Assembly (NCBI GenBank): GCA_000023405.1
Contig: CP001643.1
Span: forward strand, 1,054,001-1,118,000
From: Brachybacterium faecium DSM 4810
GTDB taxonomy: Bacteria > Actinomycetota > Actinomycetes > Actinomycetales > Dermabacteraceae
DNA length: 64,000 nt
Reading direction: 5' to 3'
Below the pieces are notes generated by a model, which searched no databases, was not told the DNA's origin, and was given only the letters and a program-made list of their open reading frames with translations. Made by a program: the position numbers and the translations under genes. This document shows, one piece after another, positions 52,293 to 61,358 of this stretch; positions within the stretch are counted from its first letter, which is position 1, and every line of letters starts with the position of its first letter.

Positions 52293-53194
52293 GCCATTCC
52301 CATGGCGGCCCCGTCGGCCACGCCGGCGCCGCACACCGCTGGCGGCTGCTCGTCGCCGTCGTGCTCATCGCCGGATTCTTCGTCGTCGAGCTCGTGGCGG
52401 GGCTGCTCTCCGGCTCCCTCGCGCTGCTCTCCGACGCCGGGCACATGGCCGCGGACGTCGTCACCCTCGCCGCCGCCCTCGCCGCGACCGTGCTCGCCGC
52501 GCGCCCCTCGCGCGATGACCGCCGCACCTTCGGCAACTACCGCCTGGAGACCTTCGCGGCGCTGCTGGCCACGCTCATCATGCTGGTCGTCGCCGTCGGG
52601 GTGATGATCAGCGGGATCGGCCGGCTCGGCGCGGAGGTCGAGGTCGACACCGGCCCGATGCTCGTCGTCGGCGGGCTGGGCCTGCTGGTGAACCTCGTGG
52701 TGCTGATGATGCTGCGCGGCGGCGCTCAGGAGAGCCTCAACGTCAAGGGCGCCTACCTCGAGGTGCTCGCCGACACCCTCGGCTCGGTGGGCGTGATCGT
52801 CGCCGCGGTGCTGATCCGCCTCACCGGCGCGACCGTGATCGACACCGTGGTGGCCCTCGCCGTGGGCGTGTTCATCGCGGTGCGGGCCGTGATCCTCGGG
52901 CGGGAGGTGCTGGCCGTGCTCGGCCAGGCCGCGCCCGCGGACATCGACCCGCAGCAGGTGGAGGGGGATCTGCGCGCCCTCGACGGCGTGGCGGACGTCC
53001 ACGACCTGCACCTGTGGACCCTCACCTCCGGGATGGAGGTCGCGACCGTGCACCTGGTGACCGCCCCGGGAGCGGATCCGCACCCGGTGCTCGACGCCGC
53101 GCAGGAGCTGCTCAGCACCCGTCACGGCATCGCCCACGCGACCGTCCAGACCGAGCCCACCGATCACCATGGCTGCCTCGAGATCGGCTGGTGA
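52289..53194 (+). CDS. Cation diffusion facilitator metal/proton antiporter
   Basis: A 301-residue CDF (CzcD/ZitB-like) exporter. A His-rich start (MSHSHGGPVGHAGAAH) precedes six helices. The transport site residues are in SDAGHMAADVVTL (helix 2) and YLEVLADTLGSVGV (helix 5). The cytoplasmic C-terminal domain has VHDLHLWTLTSGMEVATVHL. It probably exports zinc, possibly cobalt or cadmium, and is coupled to the ArsR repressor. Confidence 0.93.
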   Translation: MSHSHGGPVGHAGAAHRWRLLVAVVLIAGFFVVELVAGLLSGSLALLSDAGHMAADVVTLAAALAATVLAARPSRDDRRTFGNYRLETFAALLATLIMLVVAVGVMISGIGRLGAEVEVDTGPMLVVGGLGLLVNLVVLMMLRGGAQESLNVKGAYLEVLADTLGSVGVIVAAVLIRLTGATVIDTVVALAVGVFIAVRAVILGREVLAVLGQAAPADIDPQQVEGDLRALDGVADVHDLHLWTLTSGMEVATVHLVTAPGADPHPVLDAAQELLSTRHGIAHATVQTEPTDHHGCLEIGW

Positions 53195-53245
53195 GCCCGC
53201 GCGGACTGCCCGCCCGGCCGCCGGTGCGCCGCGTACCCTGAGGCC

Positions 53246-54031
53246 ATGACCACTGCGAACGCTGCGCACGAGACCGCCCCGCTCACCGCCGTCGTCACCG
53301 GCGCCTCCTCCGGCATCGGCCGCGCCACCGCCGCGCGCCTGGTCGCCGACGGATGGCGCGTCCTCGCCGTCGCCCGGCGCGAGGACCGCCTGCAGGAGCT
53401 CGCCGCGGAGACCGGCTGCGAGGTGCTCGCCGTCGACATCACCTCCGATGAGTCCGTCGAGCAGCTCGTGGCCCGCACCGCCGAGCTGTTCGGCGACTCG
53501 TTGAACGCCGTGGTGCACGTCGCGGGCGGCGCCCTCGGCGTGGAGACCGCCGCCGAGGCCGATCTCGAGAAGTGGCAGCGGATGTACGACATCAACGTGC
53601 TCGGCACGGTGCGGGTCACCCGCGCGCTGCTGCCCGCGCTGCGCCGGAGCGGCCGCGGCGACCTGCTGTTCGTCACCTCGGTCGCCGGGCACGAGGCCTA
53701 CCCCGGCGGCTCGGGCTACAACGCCGCCAAGGCCGGCGAGCACATGCTCGCCCAGGCGCTCCGCCTCGAGCTCAACGGGGAGAAGGTGCGCGTCATCGAG
53801 ATCGCCCCGGGCATGGTCCGCACCGAGGAGTTCTCCCTCGTGCGCCTCGGCGACCAGGACGCGGCCGCCGCCGTCTACGACGGGGTCGAGCAGCCGCTGA
53901 CGGCCGAGGACTGCGCCGACGTCATCTCGTACGCCCTGAACGCCCCGCACCACATCAACCTCGACCTGGTGACCGTCCGCCCCCTCGCCCAGGCGGCCGC
54001 CCACCGGGTGGCCCGCCACCAGGGAGTCTGA
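53246..54031 (+). CDS. Short-chain dehydrogenase/reductase
   Basis: A 261-residue classical SDR with the NAD(P) motif TGASSGIGRA (about residue 21), the NAGG-like HVAGGALG, the catalytic Ser in TSVAGHEAYPGGSG and the YNAAK Tyr/Lys pair. It resembles the YdfG/serine 3-dehydrogenase group; substrate unknown. Its TGA overlaps the ATG of the ABC exporter gene (TGATG), so they may be co-translated. Confidence 0.92.
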   Translation: MTTANAAHETAPLTAVVTGASSGIGRATAARLVADGWRVLAVARREDRLQELAAETGCEVLAVDITSDESVEQLVARTAELFGDSLNAVVHVAGGALGVETAAEADLEKWQRMYDINVLGTVRVTRALLPALRRSGRGDLLFVTSVAGHEAYPGGSGYNAAKAGEHMLAQALRLELNGEKVRVIEIAPGMVRTEEFSLVRLGDQDAAAAVYDGVEQPLTAEDCADVISYALNAPHHINLDLVTVRPLAQAAAHRVARHQGV

Positions 54032-55911
54032 TGACCTTCGGCGGCAGGGGCGGGCCCGCCGGCACCGGCGGGCCGGGCCGCGGCACCGGGCCCGCCGAGG
54101 AGCCCGCGGCCGCGCAGCGCCCCGACCTGCGCCGTGTCCTGGCGCTGTTCCGCCCGTACCGCGCCACCCTCATCGGCGTCCTGCTGCTGATCGTCCTCGG
54201 CGCCGCGACCGGGGTGGTCACCCCCTTCCTGATCCGCGCGATCGTGGACGTCGCCCTGCCCGAGCAGCGGGCCGACGTGCTCGCCTGGACCGTCGGCGGG
54301 CTGATCGCGGTCACGGTGGTCTCGAGCGCCCTCGGGGTCACCCAGTCGATGCTGTCCACCCGGGTGGGACAGTCCGTGATGCACGACCTGCGGGTCTCGG
54401 TCTACTCCCACCTGCAGCGCATGGGGCTGGGATTCTTCACCCGCACCCGCACCGGCGAGATCCAGTCGCGGATCTTCTCCGACATCGGCTCGATGCAGGC
54501 CGTGGTCACCTCGGTGATGACGCAGATCGTCTCCGCCGCGGCCGGGGTGGTGATGGCACTGGTGGCCATGCTCGCCCTCGATTGGCGGCTGACGCTGTTC
54601 TCCCTCATCGCGCTGCCGTTCGCGGTGTGGATGAACCGCCGGGTGGGCCGCCGCCGACGCGCGATCGTGCGCACCCGCCAGGAGAAGGCCGCCGATCTCT
54701 CCGCCGGCATCCAGGAGTCGCTGTCCGTCTCCGGGATCCTGCTGGGCGTCACGATGGGCCGCACCCAGGCGCTGAGCGACACCTTCGCCGCCGACTCGCA
54801 GGAGCTGGCGGACCTCGAGGTGCGCTCCGAGATGGCCGGACGCTGGCACATGGCCGTCTTCACCACCCTGATGGCGCTGTTCCCCGCCCTGACCTACTTC
54901 CTCGGCGGGCACCTGCTCTTCGCCGACCCCACCGGGGAGGGCGTCACGATCGGCACGCTGGTGGCGTTCATCGCCCTGCAGTCGAGCCTGTTCCCCCAGC
55001 TCAACGGACTGCTGCGGGTCGCGAACCAGGTCAACAGCTCCCTCGCGCTGTTCGCGCGGGTCTTCGAATACCTCGACGCCCCGATCCTCATCCAGGACGC
55101 CCCCGACGCGGTGGCGCTGGAGGCGGCGACCGTGCGCGGCGAGATCCGCTTCGAGGGCGTGGACTTCACCTACCCGGGCGCGGAGGAGCCGGCGCTGCAC
55201 GGCATCGACCTGGTGATCCCGGCCGGGAAGCACACCGCACTGGTGGGCGCCACCGGCTCGGGCAAGACCAGCACCGGATACCTCATGGCGCGGCTCTACG
55301 AGCCGACCGCCGGACGGATCACCCTGGACGGCCACGACCTGCGGGAGATCACCATGGACTCCCTGGCCGCCAGCATCGGCGTGGTCACGCAGGAGACGTA
55401 CCTGCTGCACGCCACGATCGCGGAGAACCTGCGCTTCGCCCGCCCCGGGGCGAGCGACGAGGATCTGGTCAGCGCCTGCCGCATCGCCCAGATCCACGAG
55501 CACATCGAGTCGCTGCCCGAGGGGTACGCCACCGTGGTGGGGGAGCGCGGCTACCGCTTCTCCGGCGGGGAGAAGCAGCGCCTGGCGCTGGCCCGCACGA
55601 TCCTGCGCGACCCGCCCGTGCTGCTGCTGGACGAGGCGACCTCCGCCCTGGACGTGGCCACCGAACGGGCGATGTCCGGGGCGCTGGACGCCGCCGCCCG
55701 CGGCCGCACCACCGTCTCGATCGCCCACCGCTTCTCGACCATCCGCCACGCCGACCAGATCCTCGTCCTGCAGCACGGGCGGATCCTCGAGCGCGGCACC
55801 TACGACGAGCTGGTCGGCCGCGGGGGCCTGTTCGCCCAGCTCGCGCTCGCCGATGCGCGCCGCGATGATGCCGGGAGCTCCGCGCCCGAGGAGACGACTG
55901 TGCGCCCCTGA
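54031..55911 (+). CDS. ABC exporter, fused membrane and ATPase domains
   Basis: A 626-residue half-transporter. Six helices (about 45-330) are followed by the ATPase domain with Walker A GATGSGKTS, Q-loop VVTQETYLLH, signature RFSGGEKQRLALA and Walker B VLLLDEATSALD. It has a Gly/Pro-rich N-terminus. Substrate unknown; multidrug or lipid export is usual. It is coupled to the SDR upstream by one base and is probably a homodimer because no partner gene is next to it. Confidence 0.93.
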   Translation: MTFGGRGGPAGTGGPGRGTGPAEEPAAAQRPDLRRVLALFRPYRATLIGVLLLIVLGAATGVVTPFLIRAIVDVALPEQRADVLAWTVGGLIAVTVVSSALGVTQSMLSTRVGQSVMHDLRVSVYSHLQRMGLGFFTRTRTGEIQSRIFSDIGSMQAVVTSVMTQIVSAAAGVVMALVAMLALDWRLTLFSLIALPFAVWMNRRVGRRRRAIVRTRQEKAADLSAGIQESLSVSGILLGVTMGRTQALSDTFAADSQELADLEVRSEMAGRWHMAVFTTLMALFPALTYFLGGHLLFADPTGEGVTIGTLVAFIALQSSLFPQLNGLLRVANQVNSSLALFARVFEYLDAPILIQDAPDAVALEAATVRGEIRFEGVDFTYPGAEEPALHGIDLVIPAGKHTALVGATGSGKTSTGYLMARLYEPTAGRITLDGHDLREITMDSLAASIGVVTQETYLLHATIAENLRFARPGASDEDLVSACRIAQIHEHIESLPEGYATVVGERGYRFSGGEKQRLALARTILRDPPVLLLDEATSALDVATERAMSGALDAAARGRTTVSIAHRFSTIRHADQILVLQHGRILERGTYDELVGRGGLFAQLALADARRDDAGSSAPEETTVRP

Positions 55912-55977
55912 GGCGAGGACGAGAGGCTGCGAGCGCGACGGGTCGAGCCGCCCGGGTACGACCAAAGGGGGAGGCGG

Positions 55978-56004
55978 ATGTCCACCCTGCGCTGGATGTG
56001 CTGA
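55978..56004 (+). other. Possible 8-residue leader peptide
   Basis: Behind a strong AGGGGGAGG site an ATG opens MSTLRWMC-stop, about 95 nt before the 74-residue membrane protein. It ends in Cys like some actinobacterial leader peptides. Chance cannot be excluded. Confidence 0.2.
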
Positions 56005-56099
56005 CGCCGCCGGCGCGGGAGGATCGAGGCGTCGGGGATGCGGCAGCCGCGCGAGCGGCGCGGCATCCTGCTGATCACCTGGGTGGGAAGGACCTCGGC

Positions 56100-56324
56100 A
56101 TGGCGATGACGCGAACGCGGGATGCGGCCAGGGCGCGGCGCGCCGCGAAGCCCGCCGTCGGTCGCCCGGTGCTGTTCGCGGTCCTCCTGGTGGTGGCGGC
56201 GCTGGGCATGCTCGGCCTGCTGGTCGCGGGGCCGACCATCACGCTGCCCTTCGGCATCGCCTGCTCCGCCGGCCTCATGGCGCTGGTGGCGGTCGCCTGG
56301 GTGGTCGCCGGGCCGCGGCTCTGA
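56100..56324 (+). CDS. Small two-helix membrane protein
   Basis: A 74-residue hypothetical with a basic N-terminus (RTRDAARARRAA) and two hydrophobic helices (about 23-44 and 50-70). ATG 56100 has GGGAAGG upstream. No family was recognised. It lies between the ABC exporter and the convergent ferredoxin gene, and its coding pattern ends cleanly. Confidence 0.6.
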   Translation: MAMTRTRDAARARRAAKPAVGRPVLFAVLLVVAALGMLGLLVAGPTITLPFGIACSAGLMALVAVAWVVAGPRL

Positions 56325-56403
56325 ACCTCCGACCGCCGAGGCGCCGTCCATCCCGCCCGTGAGGCGGGGAGCCGCCGAGCCCCGGAGGGCGCTCAGCTGT
56401 CGC

Positions 56404-56676
56404 TCAGATGTCGATCTCGATGTCGCCCTCGCCGCGGGAGACGCAGGTGATCATCTGATCGTCCTTCTCGTCATCCATGAGGAACTCGTCCATGTGCTCG
56501 ACCTCGCCGGAGACCAGGGGCACCACGCAGGTGCCGCACACGCCGCCCTCGCACGAGTAGTCCATCGAGATCCCCTCGTCGAGCAGCGCTTGGAGGAGGG
56601 ATTGTCCCTCTGCGACCTCGACCGTGATGCCCGACTTCAGGCACTTGGCGGTGAAGGGCTCTCCGAACAGCGACAT
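56404..56676 (-). CDS. [2Fe-2S] plant-type ferredoxin
   Basis: A 90-residue ferredoxin. The ligands follow C-x4-C-x2-C...C: SCEGGVCGTC and MITCVSRG. The start MSLFGEPFTAKCLKSG and length fit the small stand-alone ferredoxins of actinobacteria. The electron partner is not adjacent. Confidence 0.93.
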   Translation of the reverse strand: MSLFGEPFTAKCLKSGITVEVAEGQSLLQALLDEGISMDYSCEGGVCGTCVVPLVSGEVEHMDEFLMDDEKDDQMITCVSRGEGDIEIDI

Positions 56677-56767
56677 CCTCGCTCCTTCTGCATCGACCGC
56701 CCTGCGAGCCGGGGCGGCATCCTCGAGCCTCCAGTCTTCCACGACGGAGCCGTCCCCACGGGGTGAC

Positions 56768-57010
56768 TCATGCCTCCTCGACGGAGGCCTCCCGGGCGTC
56801 GTCCTCGCCGTCGGGGCGCTGTCCGGCGGCGCTCGTGGCAGAGCCCGGGGCGGGGGTGGAGACGGCGACGCGCGCGGACTGCGGCGCGGGGGACGAGGGG
56901 GACAGGGCGAGGGCCGAGGGGCCGAAGCTGAGCGCCAGCAGCGCCGCGGCGCCGAGAGCGGAGGCTCCCGCCGTCGCCCGTTCCCGTCGGGACGGGGTGT
57001 GCTCGTCCAT
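56768..57010 (-). CDS. Small exported or membrane-anchored hypothetical protein
   Basis: An 80-residue product with a basic start (TPSRRERATAG), one hydrophobic stretch (about 16-36) and an Ala/Ser/Pro-rich, acidic tail. An AGGAGG site lies 6 nt before ATG 57010, which supports translation. I recognise no domain. It is upstream of ferredoxin on the same strand (91 nt apart). Confidence 0.6.
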   Translation of the reverse strand: MDEHTPSRRERATAGASALGAAALLALSFGPSALALSPSSPAPQSARVAVSTPAPGSATSAAGQRPDGEDDAREASVEEA

Positions 57011-57170
57011 GAGACCTCCTGGGTGGTCGGCAGCGACGGTTCGCGCCGCGTCGACCATTGGAGCCTCGGCGGCTGTGCAGGGCCTGTGCGGCGCGGCGGG
57101 ATTCTCTGGGACGGGCTGTCGTCCGCGTCTCTTCCCGCCCCGGCCGCGTGACCGTCCCGGGCGGGCCGCG

Positions 57171-57423
57171 TACACTGACCGCCATCGGCACCGACCCGGC
57201 CATCACCGGCGAGCCGCGGGAAGAACCGCCCACCGTCCGCTTGCGGGCGCGGGCCCAGTAGAACCCGCCGGGACCAGCCCGTCACAGCTGAGGAACAAGG
57301 GGAGACCCCTGCGCCGCATCCGGCGCGAGGGTGTCAACCGAGGTGGTACCGCGCCACCGGCTCCGCGCCGGGAGGCGTCCTCGGGACGCAGTGCCAGCAG
57401 CCGCCCCTGTTCCGCCTCGGAGG
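57171..57423 (+). promoter_or_regulatory. T-box riboswitch (isoleucine, translational) of ileS
   Basis: A -10-like TACACT (57171-57176) starts the leader. ATCACCGG at 57201-57208 holds the Ile specifier codon ATC (57201-57203), followed by GCGGGAAGAAC, which is the usual stem I context in actinobacterial ileS leaders. The T-box proper, AGGTGGTACCGCG, is at 57341-57353. The ribosome site GGAGG (57419-57423) is 9 nt before the ATG and can be masked, so control is on translation. Uncharged tRNA-Ile would free it. Confidence 0.92.
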
Positions 57424-57432
57424 TCCCGCCCC

Positions 57433-60400
57433 ATGGTCTACCCGGTCACCGGAGACCCTCTCGTCCCCTCGCCGAACCTGCCCGCGCTCGAGAACGCCGT
57501 CCAGGAGTTCTGGCGCGTCGACGACACGTTCCGCGCCTCGATCGCCCAGCGCGAGGGTGCCGAGGAGTTCGTCTTCTACGACGGCCCGCCCTTCGCCAAC
57601 GGCCTGCCCCACTACGGGCACCTGCTCACCGGCTTCGCCAAGGACGTCATCCCGCGGTTCCGCACCATGTGCGGCGACAGGGTGGACCGCCGCTTCGGCT
57701 GGGACACCCACGGACTGCCCGCCGAGCTCGAGGCGATGCGGGAGCTCGGCATGACCGAGAAGTCCGAGATCGAGGCGATGGGGCTGAAGGAGTTCAACAA
57801 CGCCGCGAAGGCCTCGGTGCTGAAGTACACCAAGGAGTGGGAGGAGTACGTCACCCGCCAGGCCCGCTGGGTCGACTTCGAGAACGACTACAAGACCCTC
57901 GACGTCACCTTCATGGAGTCCGTGCTGTGGGCGTTCAAGACGCTCTACGACAAGGACCGCGCCTACGAGGGCTACTACGTGCTGCCCTACTGCTGGAAGG
58001 ACCAGACGCCGCTGTCCGCGCACGAGCTGCGGATGGACGACGACGTCTACCAGGAGCGCCAGGACCAGACCGTCACCGTCACGTTCCCCTTCACCGGGCA
58101 GAAGGCCGCCGAGCTCGGGCTCGAGGGCGTCAGCGCCCTGGCCTGGACCACCACCCCCTGGACCCTGCCCACGAACTTCTCCCTCGCCGTCGGCCCCGAG
58201 CTCGAGTACTCCGTGGTGCCCGCCGGCCCGCTCGGCGCCGGCGACGGCACCGCCGCGGGGGAGGGCCGCTACCTGATGGCGACCGCTCTGCTGGGCGGCT
58301 ACGCCAAGGAGCTCGGCTACGAGGGCGCCGAGGAGATCCTCGCCGCCGCCGAGCCGCGGGTCTTCACCGGCTCCGAGCTCGAGCACGTCGCGTACACCCC
58401 GCTGTGGACCGTGTACTCCGAGGACCGCTCGACGTGGGGCACTCAGAACGCCTGGATCGTCACCGTCGCGGACTACGTCTCCACCGATGACGGCACCGGC
58501 GTGGTCCACCAGGCCACCGCCTACGGTGAGATCGACCAGCAGGTCAACGCCGCCTACGGGATCCCCGTCATCGTCTCCGTGGACGACGGCGCCCAGTTCC
58601 TGGACTACTTCGCCGGCACCGAGCTCGACGAGATCGCCGGGGTGCAGGTGTTCGAGGCGAACCGCCCGATCATCCGCAACCTCCAGCGCGCGGGCCGCCT
58701 GCTGCGCGAGGCCAGCTACGTGCACTCCTACCCGCACTGCTGGCGCTGCCGGAACCCGCTGATCTACAAGGCCGTCAGCTCCTGGTACGTGAAGGTCGCC
58801 GACCAGCGCGAGCGGATGCTCGAGCTGAACGAGCAGATCGACTGGGTGCCCGGCAACGTCAAGCACGGCCAGTTCGGCAGGTGGCTCGAGGGCGCCCGCG
58901 ACTGGGCGATCTCCCGCAACCGCTACTGGGGCTCCCCGATCCCGGTGTGGAAGAGCGACGACCCGAACCATCCGCGCGTCGAGGTGTACGGCTCGCTCGC
59001 CGAGCTCGAGGAGGCCTTCGGCACCCTCCCGCGCGACGAGCACGGCGAGGTGAACCTCCACCGCCCCTACATCGACGAGCTCACCCGCCCGAACCCGGAC
59101 GACCCCACCGGGCGCTCCACGATGCGCCGCATCCCCGAGGTCTTCGACGTCTGGTTCGACTCCGGCTCGATGCCCTTCGCCCAGGTGCACTACCCCTTCG
59201 ACAACACCGACTGGTTCTCCTCGCACCATCCCGCGGATTTCATCGTCGAATACATCGGGCAGACCCGCGGCTGGTTCTACGTCATGCACGTGCTGTCCAC
59301 CGCGCTGTTCGACCGCCCGGCCTTCACCTCGGTGATCTGCCACGGCATCGTGCTCGGCGAGGACGGGCAGAAGATGTCCAAGTCGCTGCGCAACTACCCC
59401 GATGTGCGCGAGATGTACGACTCCTACGGCGCCGATGCGATGCGCTGGTTCCTGATGGCCTCGCCCATCCTGCGCGGCGGGAACCTCATCGTCGACGAGC
59501 CGAAGATCCGCGACGCGACCCGCCACGTGGTGCTGCCGCTGTGGAACGTGTGGTATTTCCTGGCCCTGTACGGGGACGCGGCGGGGGAGAAGGACGCCGC
59601 CGGGCGGCCGACGGGCTACCGCGGCCGCACCCGCCACGACTCCACCGACGTGATGGACCGCTACCTCCTGGCCCGCACCGGTGAGCTGGTGCGCGGGGTG
59701 AAGGAGTCGATGACCGCGCTCGCGATCGCCGACGCCGCGGACCAGATCCAGGACTACCTCGACATGCTCACCAACTGGTACGTGCGCCGCTCCCGCGACC
59801 GCTTCTGGGAGGGCGACGAGCAGGCGATCGACGTGCTGTCCACCTGCCTGGAGACCCTCTGCCGGGTGGCGGCCCCACTGCTGCCCATGGTCACCGAGGA
59901 GATCTGGAAGCAGCTCACCGGCGAACGCTCCGTGCACCTCACCGACTGGCCCGAGGCGGATCTCTTCCCGCACGATCCGCAGCTGGTGACCCGGATGGAC
60001 GCGGTGCGCGCGATCGCCAGCGCAGGCAACGCGCTGCGCAAGAAGGAGCAGCTGCGGGCCCGGCTGCCGCTCGCCGAGCTCACCGTGGTCCACCACGACC
60101 CGGCCGCGCTCGAGGAGTTCTCGGCGATCATCGCCGACGAGCTCAACGTGAAGACCGTGCGCCTGCTGGACGTCGCCAGCGAGGAGGCGCAGGGGATGGG
60201 CGTCGAGCAGCGGCTGAGCGTCAACGCCCGCGCCGCCGGGCCGCGCCTGGGCAAGCAGGTGCAGGCCGTCATCAAGGGCTCCAAGACCGGCGACTGGTCC
60301 GTGGACGAGGCGGGGCAGGTCACCTCCGGCGGGATCGTCCTCGAGGAGGGCGAGTACTCGCTCGACCTGGTCGCCGGCGAGACCGCGGCGATGGAGGGCC

Positions 60401-60738
60401 GCGCCGTCGGCGTGCTGCGCGGTGGCGACTTCCTCGCCCTCGACACCCGGGTCACCCCGGAGCTCGAGGCCGAGGGCACCGCCCGTGACGTGGTCCGCGC
60501 GATCCAGTCGGCGCGCCGCGGAGCGGGGCTGGACGTCTCCGACCGGATCCGTCTCACCGTGGACGGTGACGAGTCGGTGGTCGCGGCGGTCGCCGCGCAC
60601 CGCGACCTGGTCGCCGGCGAGGTGCTCGCCGTCGAGCTCGCGGTGCCGGCCGCGCCGGCCGAGGGGGCGCACGCGGCGAGCGAGAAGGTCTCCGGCGGCA
60701 CGGTCACCGTCTCCGTGCAGTCCGCGGCCCTCGCCTGA
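57433..60738 (+). CDS. ileS: Isoleucine--tRNA ligase (eukaryote-like type)
   Basis: The 1101-residue class Ia synthetase charges tRNA-Ile and edits valine. The HIGH region reads ANGLPHYGHLLTG, the KMSKS loop QKMSKSLRNYPD, and the CP1 editing domain has the ALAWTTTPWTLPTN motif. The long C-terminal domain (about 850-1101) and DGPPFANGLPHYGH are features of the eukaryote-like IleS2 group, which is generally less sensitive to mupirocin. The leader has an Ile T-box. The gene ends at a 15-bp hairpin. Confidence 0.97.
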   Translation: MVYPVTGDPLVPSPNLPALENAVQEFWRVDDTFRASIAQREGAEEFVFYDGPPFANGLPHYGHLLTGFAKDVIPRFRTMCGDRVDRRFGWDTHGLPAELEAMRELGMTEKSEIEAMGLKEFNNAAKASVLKYTKEWEEYVTRQARWVDFENDYKTLDVTFMESVLWAFKTLYDKDRAYEGYYVLPYCWKDQTPLSAHELRMDDDVYQERQDQTVTVTFPFTGQKAAELGLEGVSALAWTTTPWTLPTNFSLAVGPELEYSVVPAGPLGAGDGTAAGEGRYLMATALLGGYAKELGYEGAEEILAAAEPRVFTGSELEHVAYTPLWTVYSEDRSTWGTQNAWIVTVADYVSTDDGTGVVHQATAYGEIDQQVNAAYGIPVIVSVDDGAQFLDYFAGTELDEIAGVQVFEANRPIIRNLQRAGRLLREASYVHSYPHCWRCRNPLIYKAVSSWYVKVADQRERMLELNEQIDWVPGNVKHGQFGRWLEGARDWAISRNRYWGSPIPVWKSDDPNHPRVEVYGSLAELEEAFGTLPRDEHGEVNLHRPYIDELTRPNPDDPTGRSTMRRIPEVFDVWFDSGSMPFAQVHYPFDNTDWFSSHHPADFIVEYIGQTRGWFYVMHVLSTALFDRPAFTSVICHGIVLGEDGQKMSKSLRNYPDVREMYDSYGADAMRWFLMASPILRGGNLIVDEPKIRDATRHVVLPLWNVWYFLALYGDAAGEKDAAGRPTGYRGRTRHDSTDVMDRYLLARTGELVRGVKESMTALAIADAADQIQDYLDMLTNWYVRRSRDRFWEGDEQAIDVLSTCLETLCRVAAPLLPMVTEEIWKQLTGERSVHLTDWPEADLFPHDPQLVTRMDAVRAIASAGNALRKKEQLRARLPLAELTVVHHDPAALEEFSAIIADELNVKTVRLLDVASEEAQGMGVEQRLSVNARAAGPRLGKQVQAVIKGSKTGDWSVDEAGQVTSGGIVLEEGEYSLDLVAGETAAMEGRAVGVLRGGDFLALDTRVTPELEAEGTARDVVRAIQSARRGAGLDVSDRIRLTVDGDESVVAAVAAHRDLVAGEVLAVELAVPAAPAEGAHAASEKVSGGTVTVSVQSAALA

Positions 60739-60758
60739 CCGCGGCAGGACCCGCACGC

Positions 60759-60795
60759 GGCCGGCGGCGCCCCCGGAACCGGGGCGTCGCCGGCC
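60759..60795 (+). terminator. Terminator after ileS
   Basis: 15-bp arms (60759-60773, 60781-60795) with one G-T pair and a 7-nt loop. The tail CGGCCGTTCTGCTGTGC (60791-60807) is the same as after the DAACS symporter gene. Confidence 0.8.
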
Positions 60796-60886
60796 GTTCT
60801 GCTGTGCTCCGTCCACCGCCGGGCGCTGCCCCCGGCGCGCCCGGGGGAGGACATGGCATGCTCTGGGGTGACCGCAGGACGAGGGG

Positions 60887-61336
60887 ATGAGCATGGTGAG
60901 CAGGCGCGGAATTCTGGGTGGGGCGGCCGCCGCGGCGGCCTTGCTGCTGGGCGCCTGCGGCCGCGGCGGGGAGAAGCTCGTCGAGGCGGCGGAGGAGGCC
61001 GCGACCGCGGTCGACGGCGTCTCCTCGGCAGAGCTCACGATCGCCGACGGTGCGACCTTCGAGCGGCTCCTCAGCGGCACCGTCTCCCTCGCGGCGGGGG
61101 ACCGGGCGGGCGGGCTGGAGACCTTCGACGAGGCGATGCGCGGCATCGTCACCACCCTCCACGCGGAGCTCGAGGACGCCGAGGCCCGCAGCCTCCGGGT
61201 GGGCGGCATCACCGGGATCCTCGACGGCGGGGAGGAGCTGACCCCGCTGGACCTCGACCCCGATGTGGTCGCGGCCACTCCGCGTCTCGACCGGGTCACG
61301 GCCGAGTCCTTCTACGGCCGGTACGGACTGGGCTGA
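60887..61336 (+). CDS. Hypothetical Tat-type lipoprotein
   Basis: A 149-residue protein. MVSRRGILGGAAAAAALLLGAC gives a twin-arginine signal and a lipobox with Cys24; the string is listed here for position only. The mature part is acidic, about 125 residues, with LTIADGATFERLLSGTVSL and VRITGIL-like strands. No domain was recognised. It may bind a small ligand or a cell-wall part. It is convergent with the WXG100-hydrolase gene, and together they lie between ileS and folC. Confidence 0.7.
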   Translation: MSMVSRRGILGGAAAAAALLLGACGRGGEKLVEAAEEAATAVDGVSSAELTIADGATFERLLSGTVSLAAGDRAGGLETFDEAMRGIVTTLHAELEDAEARSLRVGGITGILDGGEELTPLDLDPDVVAATPRLDRVTAESFYGRYGLG

Positions 61337-61358
61337 GCCCGGCGGGGCCGCTGCCCGC

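Noticed and set aside
57334-61299. Very long minus-strand open frame opposite ileS
   Set aside because: Low-complexity His/Val/Glu/Arg-rich translation and exact opposition to a clear synthetase; it is an effect of high GC content. The same holds for the long frames opposite fdhA, valS and clpX.
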